Shown here: piece by piece, positions 53,131 through 62,087 of the stretch
How positions within the stretch are numbered: position 1 is the stretch's first letter
Layout of the letters: the number at the start of each line of letters is the position of its first letter
Assembly (NCBI RefSeq): GCF_007655135.1
Contig: NC_045128.1
Span: 4,278,001 to 4,342,000 of the forward strand
DNA from: Punica granatum
Lineage: Eukaryota > Streptophyta > Magnoliopsida > Myrtales > Lythraceae
Reading direction: 5' to 3'
Length of the DNA stretch: 64,000 nt
Program-made: the position numbers and the translations under genes
The notes under the pieces: generated by a model
What the model saw: only the letters and a program-made list of their open reading frames with translations
Told to the model about the DNA's origin: nothing
Databases searched by the model: none

Positions 53131-53202
53131 TAATTCTTATCGTTTGAGAAATGAATTTAGATACTTCTATAAGAAGGGAAGACTTTCAGTGCCAATCGAG
53201 AA
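53131..53202. repeat. 72-bp templated filler copied from 52318-52389
   Basis: This segment matches 52318-52389 with one visible difference (G to A). It is inserted within a MITE-like sequence, and the flanking MITE segment is itself repeated on both sides. The right-hand copy of the block lacks it. Confidence 0.85.
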
Positions 53203-53622
53203 TTGGAAGAATAAAATAAAAAAAGTAACGATTGTCTTGTTAAATTGATGAAAAAGTATTGAAATTGAGGAAAAAATGTTGAATAGTTGAGAGAATTTAG
53301 AATTAAAAAATTAATTATAATAATAAATAAGAAAAATTATGATAGGAAATTTGAAAAAAAATAGAAAAATAATTATTAGTTAGCACGGTAAAAAAAAAAT
53401 ACTCATTCCAGTTTTCCCATAATTTTATTACGTGTTTTAAGCAAACATCAGCACATCCACCGACACATCAACGGCCCAAAGACACATTTACAAAGTGACC
53501 GCATTATCAGTGTCTTTTCGTTATTGGAATGAATGATTAAGTATGTTGATTTTGAAAATCAATGGAGATCATGTCTGCTTACATAGGCAAATCTTGGGAA
53601 TCACTCACTATAAGACTTTCAC

Positions 53623-53847
53623 AGTGCGTTTGGTTTCAGAGTTAAAATAACTGTGATTTTGATTGTGAAAAATGATAAATGAGACAAGATTATAAATTTG
53701 ACTTGAGAAATATGTGTTTTAGTGTGTTGAGTTAAAGTTAAAGTTAAAATTTTTGACTTGGTAAATGTGTGTTTTTGTTGTGTAGTATGTTGAGTTAAAG
53801 TTAAAGTTAAACTTTTGAAATTTTAACTTTGAATCCAAACGGAGACT
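53623..53847. mobile_element. MITE inserted in left block only (225 bp)
   Basis: Ends AGTGCGTTTGGTTTCAGAG and the inverted CTTTGAATCCAAACGGAGACT. The right-hand copy of the block (about 62826-62840) passes directly from GACTTTCA to GTTCTAA, which is the empty site. The target duplication is not clear. Confidence 0.85.
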
Positions 53848-55147
53848 CTGGTTCTAACCATATTAGTTTCATGTCTGATCTTGAACTTGAAGCACACAGC
53901 ACTCGAAGATTTTCTCAAGTTTGATTTGCCATCAATCGAATGATCAATCGAATAACCGCTTCCGTGTTAACAGAATATTCGCGCACGCGTGACCGTTTAT
54001 TACAACATGTGAGAGGCAAGCCTAGGAGAACCCAAACAGAACATTCACGTGCGTGACCGTTTATTACGTGTGAAAGGCAAGCTTATGAGAACCCAATAAG
54101 ATGAGCGCTTAGAGATGTCAAAAACCATTTAATATAAACTTCTAACTCGAGTAATATGTTCCACCTCTTTGTTGAATGCCATAAGGTCTATTTGAAAAGC
54201 ACAATGATCAATCAATGCGATTTGTTCGACGTGATCTGTTCTCTTTAAACGGACTGGCCTCGCACGACAGTCTCGAATTAGTAGTGCCTCTGATTAGATG
54301 AAGGGAAGGTAGAGCAGCTTTCCCTATCTGAATAATATGAGGGAAATTATTTACAGGATGATGTAATTATAAATCTGACATAGCAACGGCTGTTTGATTC
54401 AGTTGGCACATAGCAATTTTAACTACCTGTTTGAAAGAGAGAGCCCTACCGATGACAAAACTACAGGTACAGCAGAGATAATTTATATTAGTGAATGATT
54501 AATAGAGTAATCACGTGCCAAAGGTAGATCGGTTTTGCCCGAATAAACGAAAGATTCATAGATATTTCCACTCTGCATATCAAATTGGAAAGAGCAATGC
54601 CTTGTTACGATGAAACCGATATTTACTCCTTACAGTAATACAGACCACATCTGCATGTCCACTGAAGATTGCCAAATATCTGGGCCATAGTAATGAGCAT
54701 TTAGAAAACAAACTTGAGTTATGATCTCCAATCGGGCGTACGAGGGGAGAAGAAGAGGACATACTTTAAGGCACAAATGAAGTCTCTCCAAGTATCACAA
54801 TCAAGGAATTTAGCAGTTAAATTATGCAAATCTAAGACCTTACCACAGCAAACTTCCCTGCAGGTTACAGACACATATATTTGTATCACATCGTCGTCCC
54901 ATCTACAATATTATGCATATCACAACATAAGCCTTGAGGCCTGGCTCCAGCAAATCAAACAATGCCCAACAATAATATAAAGCCCCCTTCTAGAAACTGC
55001 TAACCTCGACCTGCTCCTCTCAGTCAAATCGATAAACTAACCAAAGCAAAGCCCTCTGGTGCTTCTTTTGTAAGTACCAAACAGAACATCATCCCTGAAC
55101 TGCCCTACATTCCGAATGGCTTTTCTTCTTCATCTTCTCTTCATGAA

Positions 55148-56394
55148 TCATAGTATGGAGCAGCCGCCGTGGGACTTTCTCTTCTTTCTCTTCCTCTGCT
55201 TAGGGGGCTGCAGTACCACCTTAATGGCTGCGTCAAATCCAGTTTTCACGTTCTGTATTCGAAACAAACGGAAGTTTGATGTCAGTGAGGACGACAGTAA
55301 CAAGTTCCTTCTTTCAAAGTTTGTGCATAGCTATAGAATCGGGCTCAGCCTGACGGGTCCAGTTTTCACAAAAAATACCAGATAGGCAAATGGATCCTGC
55401 AGACTGTCCAGTTCAGCTGGTTTCACGTCGAGATTGCAAGATCCATTTTCCATAGTTAAAGCAACTTTAAGGACCGGTCCAGTTATCAAAACCATAGCTT
55501 TTGAGTGATGAGAAACAGTGGGTGGGCCTGTTGCGTCTTCGAGCTGCACTCAATATAAGCAGCTTGCCCCAATCAGCTTCTTCAGTTCCTCCCCCTTTCA
55601 AAAGAACTCGAAAGATTATACATCTTTCTATCAGCCCTGTCATGAATCAAAAAAGCTTACGTGGGGCATGTACATGACGGTTATGAACAGAAAGCAAAAC
55701 CAGCAAGGAAGGTGAACACTTCACCTGAGCTGTGGTGATTGGAACAGCCCCTGGGTGGTCTAAGAAGAACTGCTTGTCATGTCGAAGATCTGAAACAAGT
55801 AAGACCACATGGGGTCAAGAAAAATCAAACCAGATTTTTGGCGCCTAGAATATGTTCAATTGGTAACATCATGCTCAGAAAAAACATTACAAGGCATATA
55901 CAACTACTATTTACGGTAGCTTTATCTAAGGTTAATAGTAGTGGCATAATAATAATTTATCATTATTATTAGTATTATTTTTTTTAATAAGAGCCCCCAT
56001 ATGGACCCAACTTGGGCCCGAAGGGCTAGCATGGGCATCTTTACGAAGCTCATGCGGGTGACACGCCACGTGAAACTTGAGGCCAGGAAGTCGAACGTGA
56101 GAGCTTTCGCCATGCTTGCTTTTGTTCACAACCTTGACCAATTCATTAGGTCAGAGCAAATATTAAGCTGCAGACGGCAAAAGACTGATGGACCAATTAA
56201 CCAATGTTTTAAAGAGGACAATTTCAGTAACAAATGACCAGTCGAGATTAGCTGGCTAAAGAATCGTGGCATACATTGAAATGACTTTGCCATCGAAGCA
56301 TGCACAAATTGTCCATTTTTAAATTCAAGCCCAAATTTGCAGTGCTGCCATCTACAACTACAATTGCGCTGACAAACACAGTTGGCACATAGTC
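55148..56394 (-). pseudogene. ROP: ROP/RAC small GTPase pseudogene (truncated)
   Basis: ROPs are plant Rho GTPases that steer polar growth and defence signalling from the plasma membrane. Exons on the minus strand match the 3' half: about 56394-56336 (DYVPTVF, then VVVDGST, with a small internal deletion), 55789-55725 (DKQFF...[11 protein letters not shown]), 55594-55528 (EELKKLIGA...) and 55252-55148 ([14 protein letters not shown], then a basic stretch and the CSIL prenylation box). The exon at 55594-55528 is 67 nt where 66 are expected, so it shifts frame. Its donor is GC and not GT. The exon with GQEDYNRLRPLSYRGAD-type sequence and the P-loop exon are missing. The gene is dead. Its 3' flank is duplicated at the right end of the window. 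Confidence 0.9.
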
Positions 56395-56400
56395 CTGTTC

Positions 56401-56960
56401 AGACATACAGAGAAGAGGCCAGGGGTCATCTGTACTATGAACATCATCGCGAATTAAAGAGGAATTAAGATGTCGAACTTTAAATAGAAGACAGTTAAAT
56501 CTATATTTGATGCTACGAAGTTATATACAATTCCGAATATACACTATTCATTAAATATTGAATATAAACGGATATTATTTCTTATGATTTTATTTTTATA
56601 ATCTATAATAATCATATATAAATATATATCCAACTTCAAGTTATAAAATATTATGAATAGGTCTTATTTTTTTAAGTTGATTTCATAAATTATGTTTCTT
56701 TTTTTTTTTTTCCATTTCAAATACATACTTTTCAACTGTTTTGCTTTTCTAAAATAACCATACAAAGTGGTGGAAGGGCAATCGATATATATTAAACTCA
56801 TTTGTTGTCACTTTGACGGAATAAAAATAATACTCTCCAACACAAATTAAATTATGACAACGTAATATGATTAGTATCAATATAATATTATCACATAACT
56901 ATTTTAATTAAAAAATTAGAAACATTTTACTCATAACGCGTGGATTTTCATCTAGTTAAA
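56401..56960. other. AT-rich spacer upstream of the ROP pseudogene
   Basis: Where the first ROP exon would be expected there is only AT-rich sequence with no P-loop coding match. Confidence 0.6.
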
Positions 56961-56964
56961 GTAT

Positions 56965-57310
56965 TAAATTTCTATTTGGACTTATACGGACTTGGGCACA
57001 TATCCACTTAAAAGTTCAAGCTTATAAATGGTAGTACCCAAGTCATATATTAACCCATGGATTTTCCTTTTCTTTTCCGATGTGGAATTTATCCCATTTT
57101 ACTCCTCAACACCCGCCTTCACGTGCAATGTGTGGTCTATTTCTGCTTATACGTTGTCACGTGCCCTTAAACACTCGCCCTCAACAATTGACCTCAAGTC
57201 GGGCTCATCTTCCGTGCTCGGGCGAGGGGGGACACTAACACGAGGCGCACTCTTGGCTGCACTCTGACATATTGGGCCTGGCGTGGTGTGGGTACGCATA
57301 CGCATAACCC
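56965..57310 (-). mobile_element. truncated TRIM, reverse orientation
   Basis: Reading the minus strand, this is the same TRIM family as 38223-38747. One LTR (about 57111 to 56965) and most of the interior are present, including the CCACACCACG and GTCCCCCCTCG segments. The primer-site end and the other LTR are missing: homology stops at the GAGCTC at about 57310. Confidence 0.82.
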
Positions 57311-57822
57311 GAGCTCTTAAAAGCTCGAGCTTTTAAGTGGATATGGACCTAAACTCATGTAAACTCAATGAAAATTTAAGATGGTATCAGAGCCCATGGT
57401 AATGATCCTGGGGGGGCGTATGCGCAGGAGCCCACACCACGCCAGTGAAGTCTGAGACCGGAAGTAGAAGCTCGGCTCATAGTAGTTGATCCCCCTCGCC
57501 CGAGTGTGGAAGAAGTAGCTCACCTCGAGGTAGTTAAGGCTCGAGTCTGGAAGAGATGAGAGACCGGCTCGAGGGTAAGTTCTTGAGGGCGGACAGTTAA
57601 GGTTCACATGGCCCATGTAGGCAAATCATGAGAAAGACCACACGGTACCACGTGAGGGCGGCTGTTGGGAATATAAAAATCAATTGGGAAAAGTTAATCC
57701 CACATCGGAAGCATAAAAGAAAATAGAGTGGTTTATATGGGATTGGATCTCATAACTTATAAGTTCGAGCTTTTAAATTGAAAATTGAATCTAAATCTAT
57801 GTAAGCCCGATAGAATTTAAGA
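57311..57822 (+). mobile_element. second TRIM, forward orientation, left LTR truncated
   Basis: The 3' part of a left LTR (57311-57380) is followed by the primer site TGGTATCAGAGCC (57382-57394), a non-coding interior, a purine-rich tract (about 57652-57662) and a right LTR (57663 to about 57822) starting TGTTGGGAATAT. It is related to the other TRIMs but a different subfamily. It abuts the reversed TRIM head to head. Confidence 0.8.
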
Positions 57823-57940
57823 TAAAGATAAAGAGGAAACTCTTGGCACAAAATTGCCGGAAGAATGGAAAATTGAAGGGAGGAGGAAAGTTTGCGGAAT
57901 TTCGAGGAAGGAGCGGTTTCGGGAGGATGTCATTAGTCAT

Positions 57941-58084
57941 GTTGACTCGACTCCGTGGACTTGACTAAATACAGTAGCCAAGTTTATGGATGATCCATAG
58001 AAGACATCTCCACAATCAGAGTTGACTTGACTCCGTGGACTTGACTAAATACAGTAGTCGTGTTGACTTGCTAACTACAGTAGT
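57941..58084 (+). promoter_or_regulatory. W-box-rich direct repeat upstream of the receptor-like protein gene
   Basis: A 37-bp segment at 57941-57977 is repeated at 58021-58057 with one mismatch, and a shorter third version follows at 58062-58083. Together they carry six TTGACT W-box cores (starting 57942, 57961, 58022, 58027, 58041, 58063). WRKY factors bind TTGACC/T in defence gene promoters. All lie within 200 bases of the proposed start codon at 58141. Confidence 0.7.
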
Positions 58085-58140
58085 TTTGAATGTTGTATAG
58101 TTTTGAAGAAGTAGAGTCGATCAAGTCCCGCATCGTGATC

Positions 58141-61100
58141 ATGGGAAGATATCATCAAGTCCTGGGTTTCGTGATATGCGGTGTGTCGTTGCTCCTCATG
58201 GGCAGCTCATGGCGTTGTTCCTGTGGAAATTCAAGTGCACTGTTGTTGTGCAGACGAGAAGAAAGAGATGCGCTGCTCGAATTCAAGAAAAGTCTTTTTG
58301 AGTCGAACTCATTGAATGGCTTCCTCAGCTCTTGGGAAGCAGAAGATTGCTGCGTCTGGGAAGGATTGAGCTGCGATAGAGCCACCGGTCACGTCATCAG
58401 GCTCGAAATACTCCCCCAGCCCCGGGTAACAATAATCGAAAACGACCCTTTTTCATATGAATGGGAGTCTTTTCAATCAGATCCAGCAGTCTCCGCCTCA
58501 GAGCTGAGCCCTTCCCTCCTGAGGCTGAGGTACCTGAACCACCTCGACCTCAGCGGCCTTAGTATAAATGGCAGCACTCCTATCCCTGCATTCATAGGTT
58601 CGTTGAAACACCTGAGTTACCTGAACCTCTCGAACGTTGGTTTTCAAGGAGCGGTTCCTCCCCACCTGGGAAATCTCACCAACTTAGAGGTCCTCGATCT
58701 TCATTTCAATTATGGTTTACTCCTGGCCCATTCCCACTGGATTTCTCGTCTTGTGGCCTTAAAGTACCTCGACTTGAGTGGTGTATCTCCTAGAAAAGCA
58801 CAGGATCTGATGCAGGTACTCAACTCGCTTCCTTCGCTATCGCACTTGGCATTGCGCTCTTGTTTCTCGGCCGGCGCATTTAGTATATCCCCTGGTCTCT
58901 TCAACTCTAGCTTTCTCGCCAGACTCCAATACCTCGACCTCTCAGACAATTCTCTTCAAGGCCCCATTCCTACTTTCTTACAGAATATGACATCTATCAG
59001 ACATCTCTATCTCTCCGGCAACGAACTCAACTGTTCCATTCCTATTTGGTTCAGTAATCTTAACGGCTTGGTTCATCTTGATCTCGGGGCTAATTGGCTT
59101 GACAGCATTGAAGGAGGGTTCTCGTTTTTCATTAGAGACAAATGCCGCCTGCGGTTCTTGAGTTTGGAAGACAACCAACTTCAAGGGGAGATCGATCGAA
59201 ATTCCAGTGGATTCTGTGCATTTGGCCTCGAGTTCTTGGATCTGAGCAGGAATCTTTTCACGGGCATTATTCCTGAGGGTTTGGGACAACTTTCAAGGCT
59301 CGAATTCTTGGGTCTCTCCGACAACCTGATCTCAGGATCGATTCCACCAAGTATTGGTGAAAATCTGGAAATGGATAAGTTGTTTCTCCATGATAACCTT
59401 CTAACCGGCACAATACCGGCTTCATTGTGTAAGTTAAGGTCCATACAAGTTTTGGACCTTTCAAGAAACAATCTATCGGGCTGGATCCCCAACTGTTGGG
59501 GGAATGCAACTTTTAACTTCATCTCAGGGAAACATCGGAACTTCTCTTCAATGATGGAATTGGATCTCTCCCACAACCTGATCTCAGGATCGATTCCACC
59601 AAGTATTGGTGAAAATCTGGAAGTGGAATATTTGTTTCTCAATGATAACCTTCTAACCGGCCCAATACCGGCTTCATTGTGTAAGTTAAGGTCTGTATCT
59701 TTATTGGACCTTTCGAGAAACAAGCTATCAGGCTGGATCCCCAACTGTTGGGGGAATGCAACTTTTAACTTCATCTCAGGGAAACTTTGGAACTTCTCTT
59801 CAATAACGGAATTGGATCTCTCCTACAACCTGATCTCAGGATCAATTCCACCAAGTATTGGTGAAAATCTGGAAGTGGAATCTTTGTTTCTCAATGATAA
59901 CCTTCTAACCGGCCCAATACCGGTTTCATTGTGTAAGTTAAGGTCTGTATCGTTATTGGACCTTTCGAGAAACAAGCTATCAGGCTGGATCCCCAACTGT
60001 TGGGGGAATACAACTTTTAACTTCATCTCAGGGAAACTTCGGAACTTCTTTTCAATAATGGAATTGGATCTCTCCCACAACCTGATCTCAGGATCGATTC
60101 CACCAAGTATTGGTGAAAATCTGGAAGTGGAATCTTTGTTTCTCAATGATAACCTTCTAACCGGCCAAATACCGGCTTCATTGTGTAAGTTAAAGTCTGT
60201 ATCGTTATTGGACCTTTCAAGAAACAAGTTATCAGGTTGGATCCCCAACTGTTGGGAGAATGCAACCTCACTGTCTCTCATAAACTTTTCATCCAATAGA
60301 CTGTCTGGAGTTATTCCGAGTTCCATCGGAAATCTTGACCTCATTTCTTTACACCTGAACAACAATAGTCTCCATGGAGAAGTTCCAGATTCCTTTAGAA
60401 ACCTGTTGGGATTGATGACGTTGGATCTTGGAGAGAATAAGCTATCCGGAGTTTTACCTGAATGGTTGGGGGTGGACTTTCAGGTATTAGTATTCCTTAG
60501 ACTTCGAGAGAATCATTTCACTGGAACTCTTCCCATGCAATTGTGCTTGCTCCAATTGCAGCTTTTAGACTTGGCAGTTAACAACCTGCATGGAACAATT
60601 CCACGTTGCTTTGGCTCCCTGATTGGCATGTCTCATCGTTCATCGTCGCCTGAACGGAATGATTATCTAGTTGCACCTTCTGTCCCCTATTGGGATGCAG
60701 AACCAATGACGGAGGTCATGAAAGGAAGAGAGCTTGAATACACCACAAACCTGAAGTTCATGTTCTCTTTGGACCTCTCAAGCAATAACTTTTCCGGGCC
60801 GATTCCACACGAGCTGACATCGCTAAACTTATTAAACAGTTTGAATCTATCCCACAACCTTCTCTCAGGTAACATCCCAGAAAAGATTGGGGACATGAAG
60901 TGGCTGGAGTCACTCGACTTGTCAGGGAACCAACTTTCAGGGGAAATTCCACCAAGCATATCTCTTCTGACAATGTTAAGCCACCTAAACCTGTCAGACA
61001 ACAACTTCGCAGGTAAAATTCCAAAAAGCAGTCAGCTAGATTCTCTTTATGTGTCCGATCATTCCATATATTCAGGGAATCCTTTACTCTGTGGCGATCC

Positions 61101-61380
61101 ACTTTTAAACAAGTGCCCGGTTCAGAAGGAGGCACCCACGCCACCAAAGATCCCGAGCAGGGAAAACATGGGTGGCTCAGATCCGTTGGATAAGGTGACA
61201 TTTTATGGAGTTGTAATGCTCGGGTTTGCGACTGGATTCTGGGGAGCAATCGGGATTCTGGTATTCAAAAAGAGTTGGAGAGCTGCCTACTTTACATTCG
61301 CTGAAGAAATCGCGAACAAGATTTATGTGGCAGTATCATTGAAGGTGGCCAAACTGAAAACAGTAATGAGAGGAGAATGA
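58141..61380 (+). CDS. LRR receptor-like protein (RLP, EIX/Cf-like)
   Basis: A single-exon gene of 1079 residues from ATG 58141. The frame is open from 58090, but the second Met gives a proper signal peptide (MGRYHQVLGFVICGVSLLLM), so I prefer it. Order: signal peptide, LRRNT cap (CRREERDALLEFKKSL, then DCCVWEGLSCD), many extracellular LRRs of the LxxLxLSxNxLSGxIP type, an island region (about 60625-60745), final LRRs, a membrane span near residues 1018-1041 and a short basic tail. There is no kinase domain, so it would signal through partners such as SOBIR1-type kinases (family knowledge). The tail has YxxPhi-like motifs (YVAV). Residues from 59305 to about 60270 are four near-identical 84-residue repeats. 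The ligand is unknown. Confidence 0.94.
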   Translation: MGRYHQVLGFVICGVSLLLMGSSWRCSCGNSSALLLCRREERDALLEFKKSLFESNSLNGFLSSWEAEDCCVWEGLSCDRATGHVIRLEILPQPRVTIIENDPFSYEWESFQSDPAVSASELSPSLLRLRYLNHLDLSGLSINGSTPIPAFIGSLKHLSYLNLSNVGFQGAVPPHLGNLTNLEVLDLHFNYGLLLAHSHWISRLVALKYLDLSGVSPRKAQDLMQVLNSLPSLSHLALRSCFSAGAFSISPGLFNSSFLARLQYLDLSDNSLQGPIPTFLQNMTSIRHLYLSGNELNCSIPIWFSNLNGLVHLDLGANWLDSIEGGFSFFIRDKCRLRFLSLEDNQLQGEIDRNSSGFCAFGLEFLDLSRNLFTGIIPEGLGQLSRLEFLGLSDNLISGSIPPSIGENLEMDKLFLHDNLLTGTIPASLCKLRSIQVLDLSRNNLSGWIPNCWGNATFNFISGKHRNFSSMMELDLSHNLISGSIPPSIGENLEVEYLFLNDNLLTGPIPASLCKLRSVSLLDLSRNKLSGWIPNCWGNATFNFISGKLWNFSSITELDLSYNLISGSIPPSIGENLEVESLFLNDNLLTGPIPVSLCKLRSVSLLDLSRNKLSGWIPNCWGNTTFNFISGKLRNFFSIMELDLSHNLISGSIPPSIGENLEVESLFLNDNLLTGQIPASLCKLKSVSLLDLSRNKLSGWIPNCWENATSLSLINFSSNRLSGVIPSSIGNLDLISLHLNNNSLHGEVPDSFRNLLGLMTLDLGENKLSGVLPEWLGVDFQVLVFLRLRENHFTGTLPMQLCLLQLQLLDLAVNNLHGTIPRCFGSLIGMSHRSSSPERNDYLVAPSVPYWDAEPMTEVMKGRELEYTTNLKFMFSLDLSSNNFSGPIPHELTSLNLLNSLNLSHNLLSGNIPEKIGDMKWLESLDLSGNQLSGEIPPSISLLTMLSHLNLSDNNFAGKIPKSSQLDSLYVSDHSIYSGNPLLCGDPLLNKCPVQKEAPTPPKIPSRENMGGSDPLDKVTFYGVVMLGFATGFWGAIGILVFKKSWRAAYFTFAEEIANKIYVAVSLKVAKLKTVMRGE
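59305..60270 (+). repeat. 252-bp in-frame repeat, four units, inside the RLP gene
   Basis: Units start at 59305, 59557, 59809 and 60061; the last one is partial. Each encodes 84 residues: three LRRs plus a connecting segment around NCWGNATFNFISGK. The DNA units differ at only a few positions, so the expansion is recent or kept uniform by gene conversion. Confidence 0.95.
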
Positions 61381-62087
61381 GCAGAGGCAGAGCATAGAAG
61401 ACTTGCTATCATCTCATGTTGTTTGCCACTGTTACTTTATCTATTAAATGCAGAATATTAACTTGAGCTTTATCTTATGAGTATTTATTTTGTGAAGAAA
61501 ATGTTATATTAATGCAGAATATTAATTTGAACTTTATCATATGAGTATTTATTGTATATTGTGAAAAAAAGTTATAGTTTAATTTGGTGGGCACTAACTT
61601 ATCAAGGGGCAGTCTTACACATGTTTATATATATTGCCACCACTTTTACACATTCACATGTCAAAACTAGATTGAACGCGCCTGCACTATGCATGAACAA
61701 ATTAGAAAGATGATAAAAAAGAACATATTAATGTCATAGTAATTTGATATTAAATTGTTTTTGGCAAAACAAAGATTGTAATAATAATTTATAAAAATGA
61801 AAAAATTTAAATAAAATAAAAAAGAGAAAGGCACCACAAATGGGGAGAGAAAAAGAAGGGAGAGAGAAGGAGGAGGGAGAAAACTAAGAGAGAGTGGGTA
61901 ATTATTTTATCTCAAATATTACCATCATGCCCTAAATGTAAAAGTGGTTAATTAATAAATTTATACTGCTATGAGAAAAAAATGGAAACTAAAAGTAAAA
62001 CAAAAGGTGTTTCGATCTTTATAACAGTAGAGAATATAAGAGAAGGAAACTCAATAGGATTAAGCACTCGTTTGGTTTGATGTATGG
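61381..62087. other. RLP 3' flank, no gene seen
   Basis: Contains the RLP 3' UTR, a short repeat of a GCAGAATATTAA-type segment (about 61450 and 61515), and AT-rich DNA. Confidence 0.6.

Larger units (their letters stand above)
52722..56400. repeat. duplicated block, left copy (partner starts at 62088)
   Basis: By eye, 52722-55090 aligns in order with 62088-64000. Shared runs include AGAGTTAATAAAG, AACATCAGCACATCCACCGACACATC, TGGAAAGAGCAATGCC and GCCTTGAGG/ACCTGGCTCCAGC. The right end of the window corresponds to 55090. The left copy continues into the broken ROP gene (to about 56400), so the duplicated unit is the ROP 3' flank plus, presumably, the ROP gene. The left copy has an extra MITE (53623-53847) and a duplicated, filler-containing segment (53131-53300). 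Confidence 0.9.

Noticed and set aside
55922..56237. Open frames of 63-78 residues between ROP exons
   Set aside because: No similarity to ROP or another family that I recognise. They lie where a ROP exon should be and probably represent unrelated inserted or intronic sequence.
59181..60365. Long repetitive open frames antisense to the receptor gene
   Set aside because: They are shadows of the LRR repeats on the other strand.
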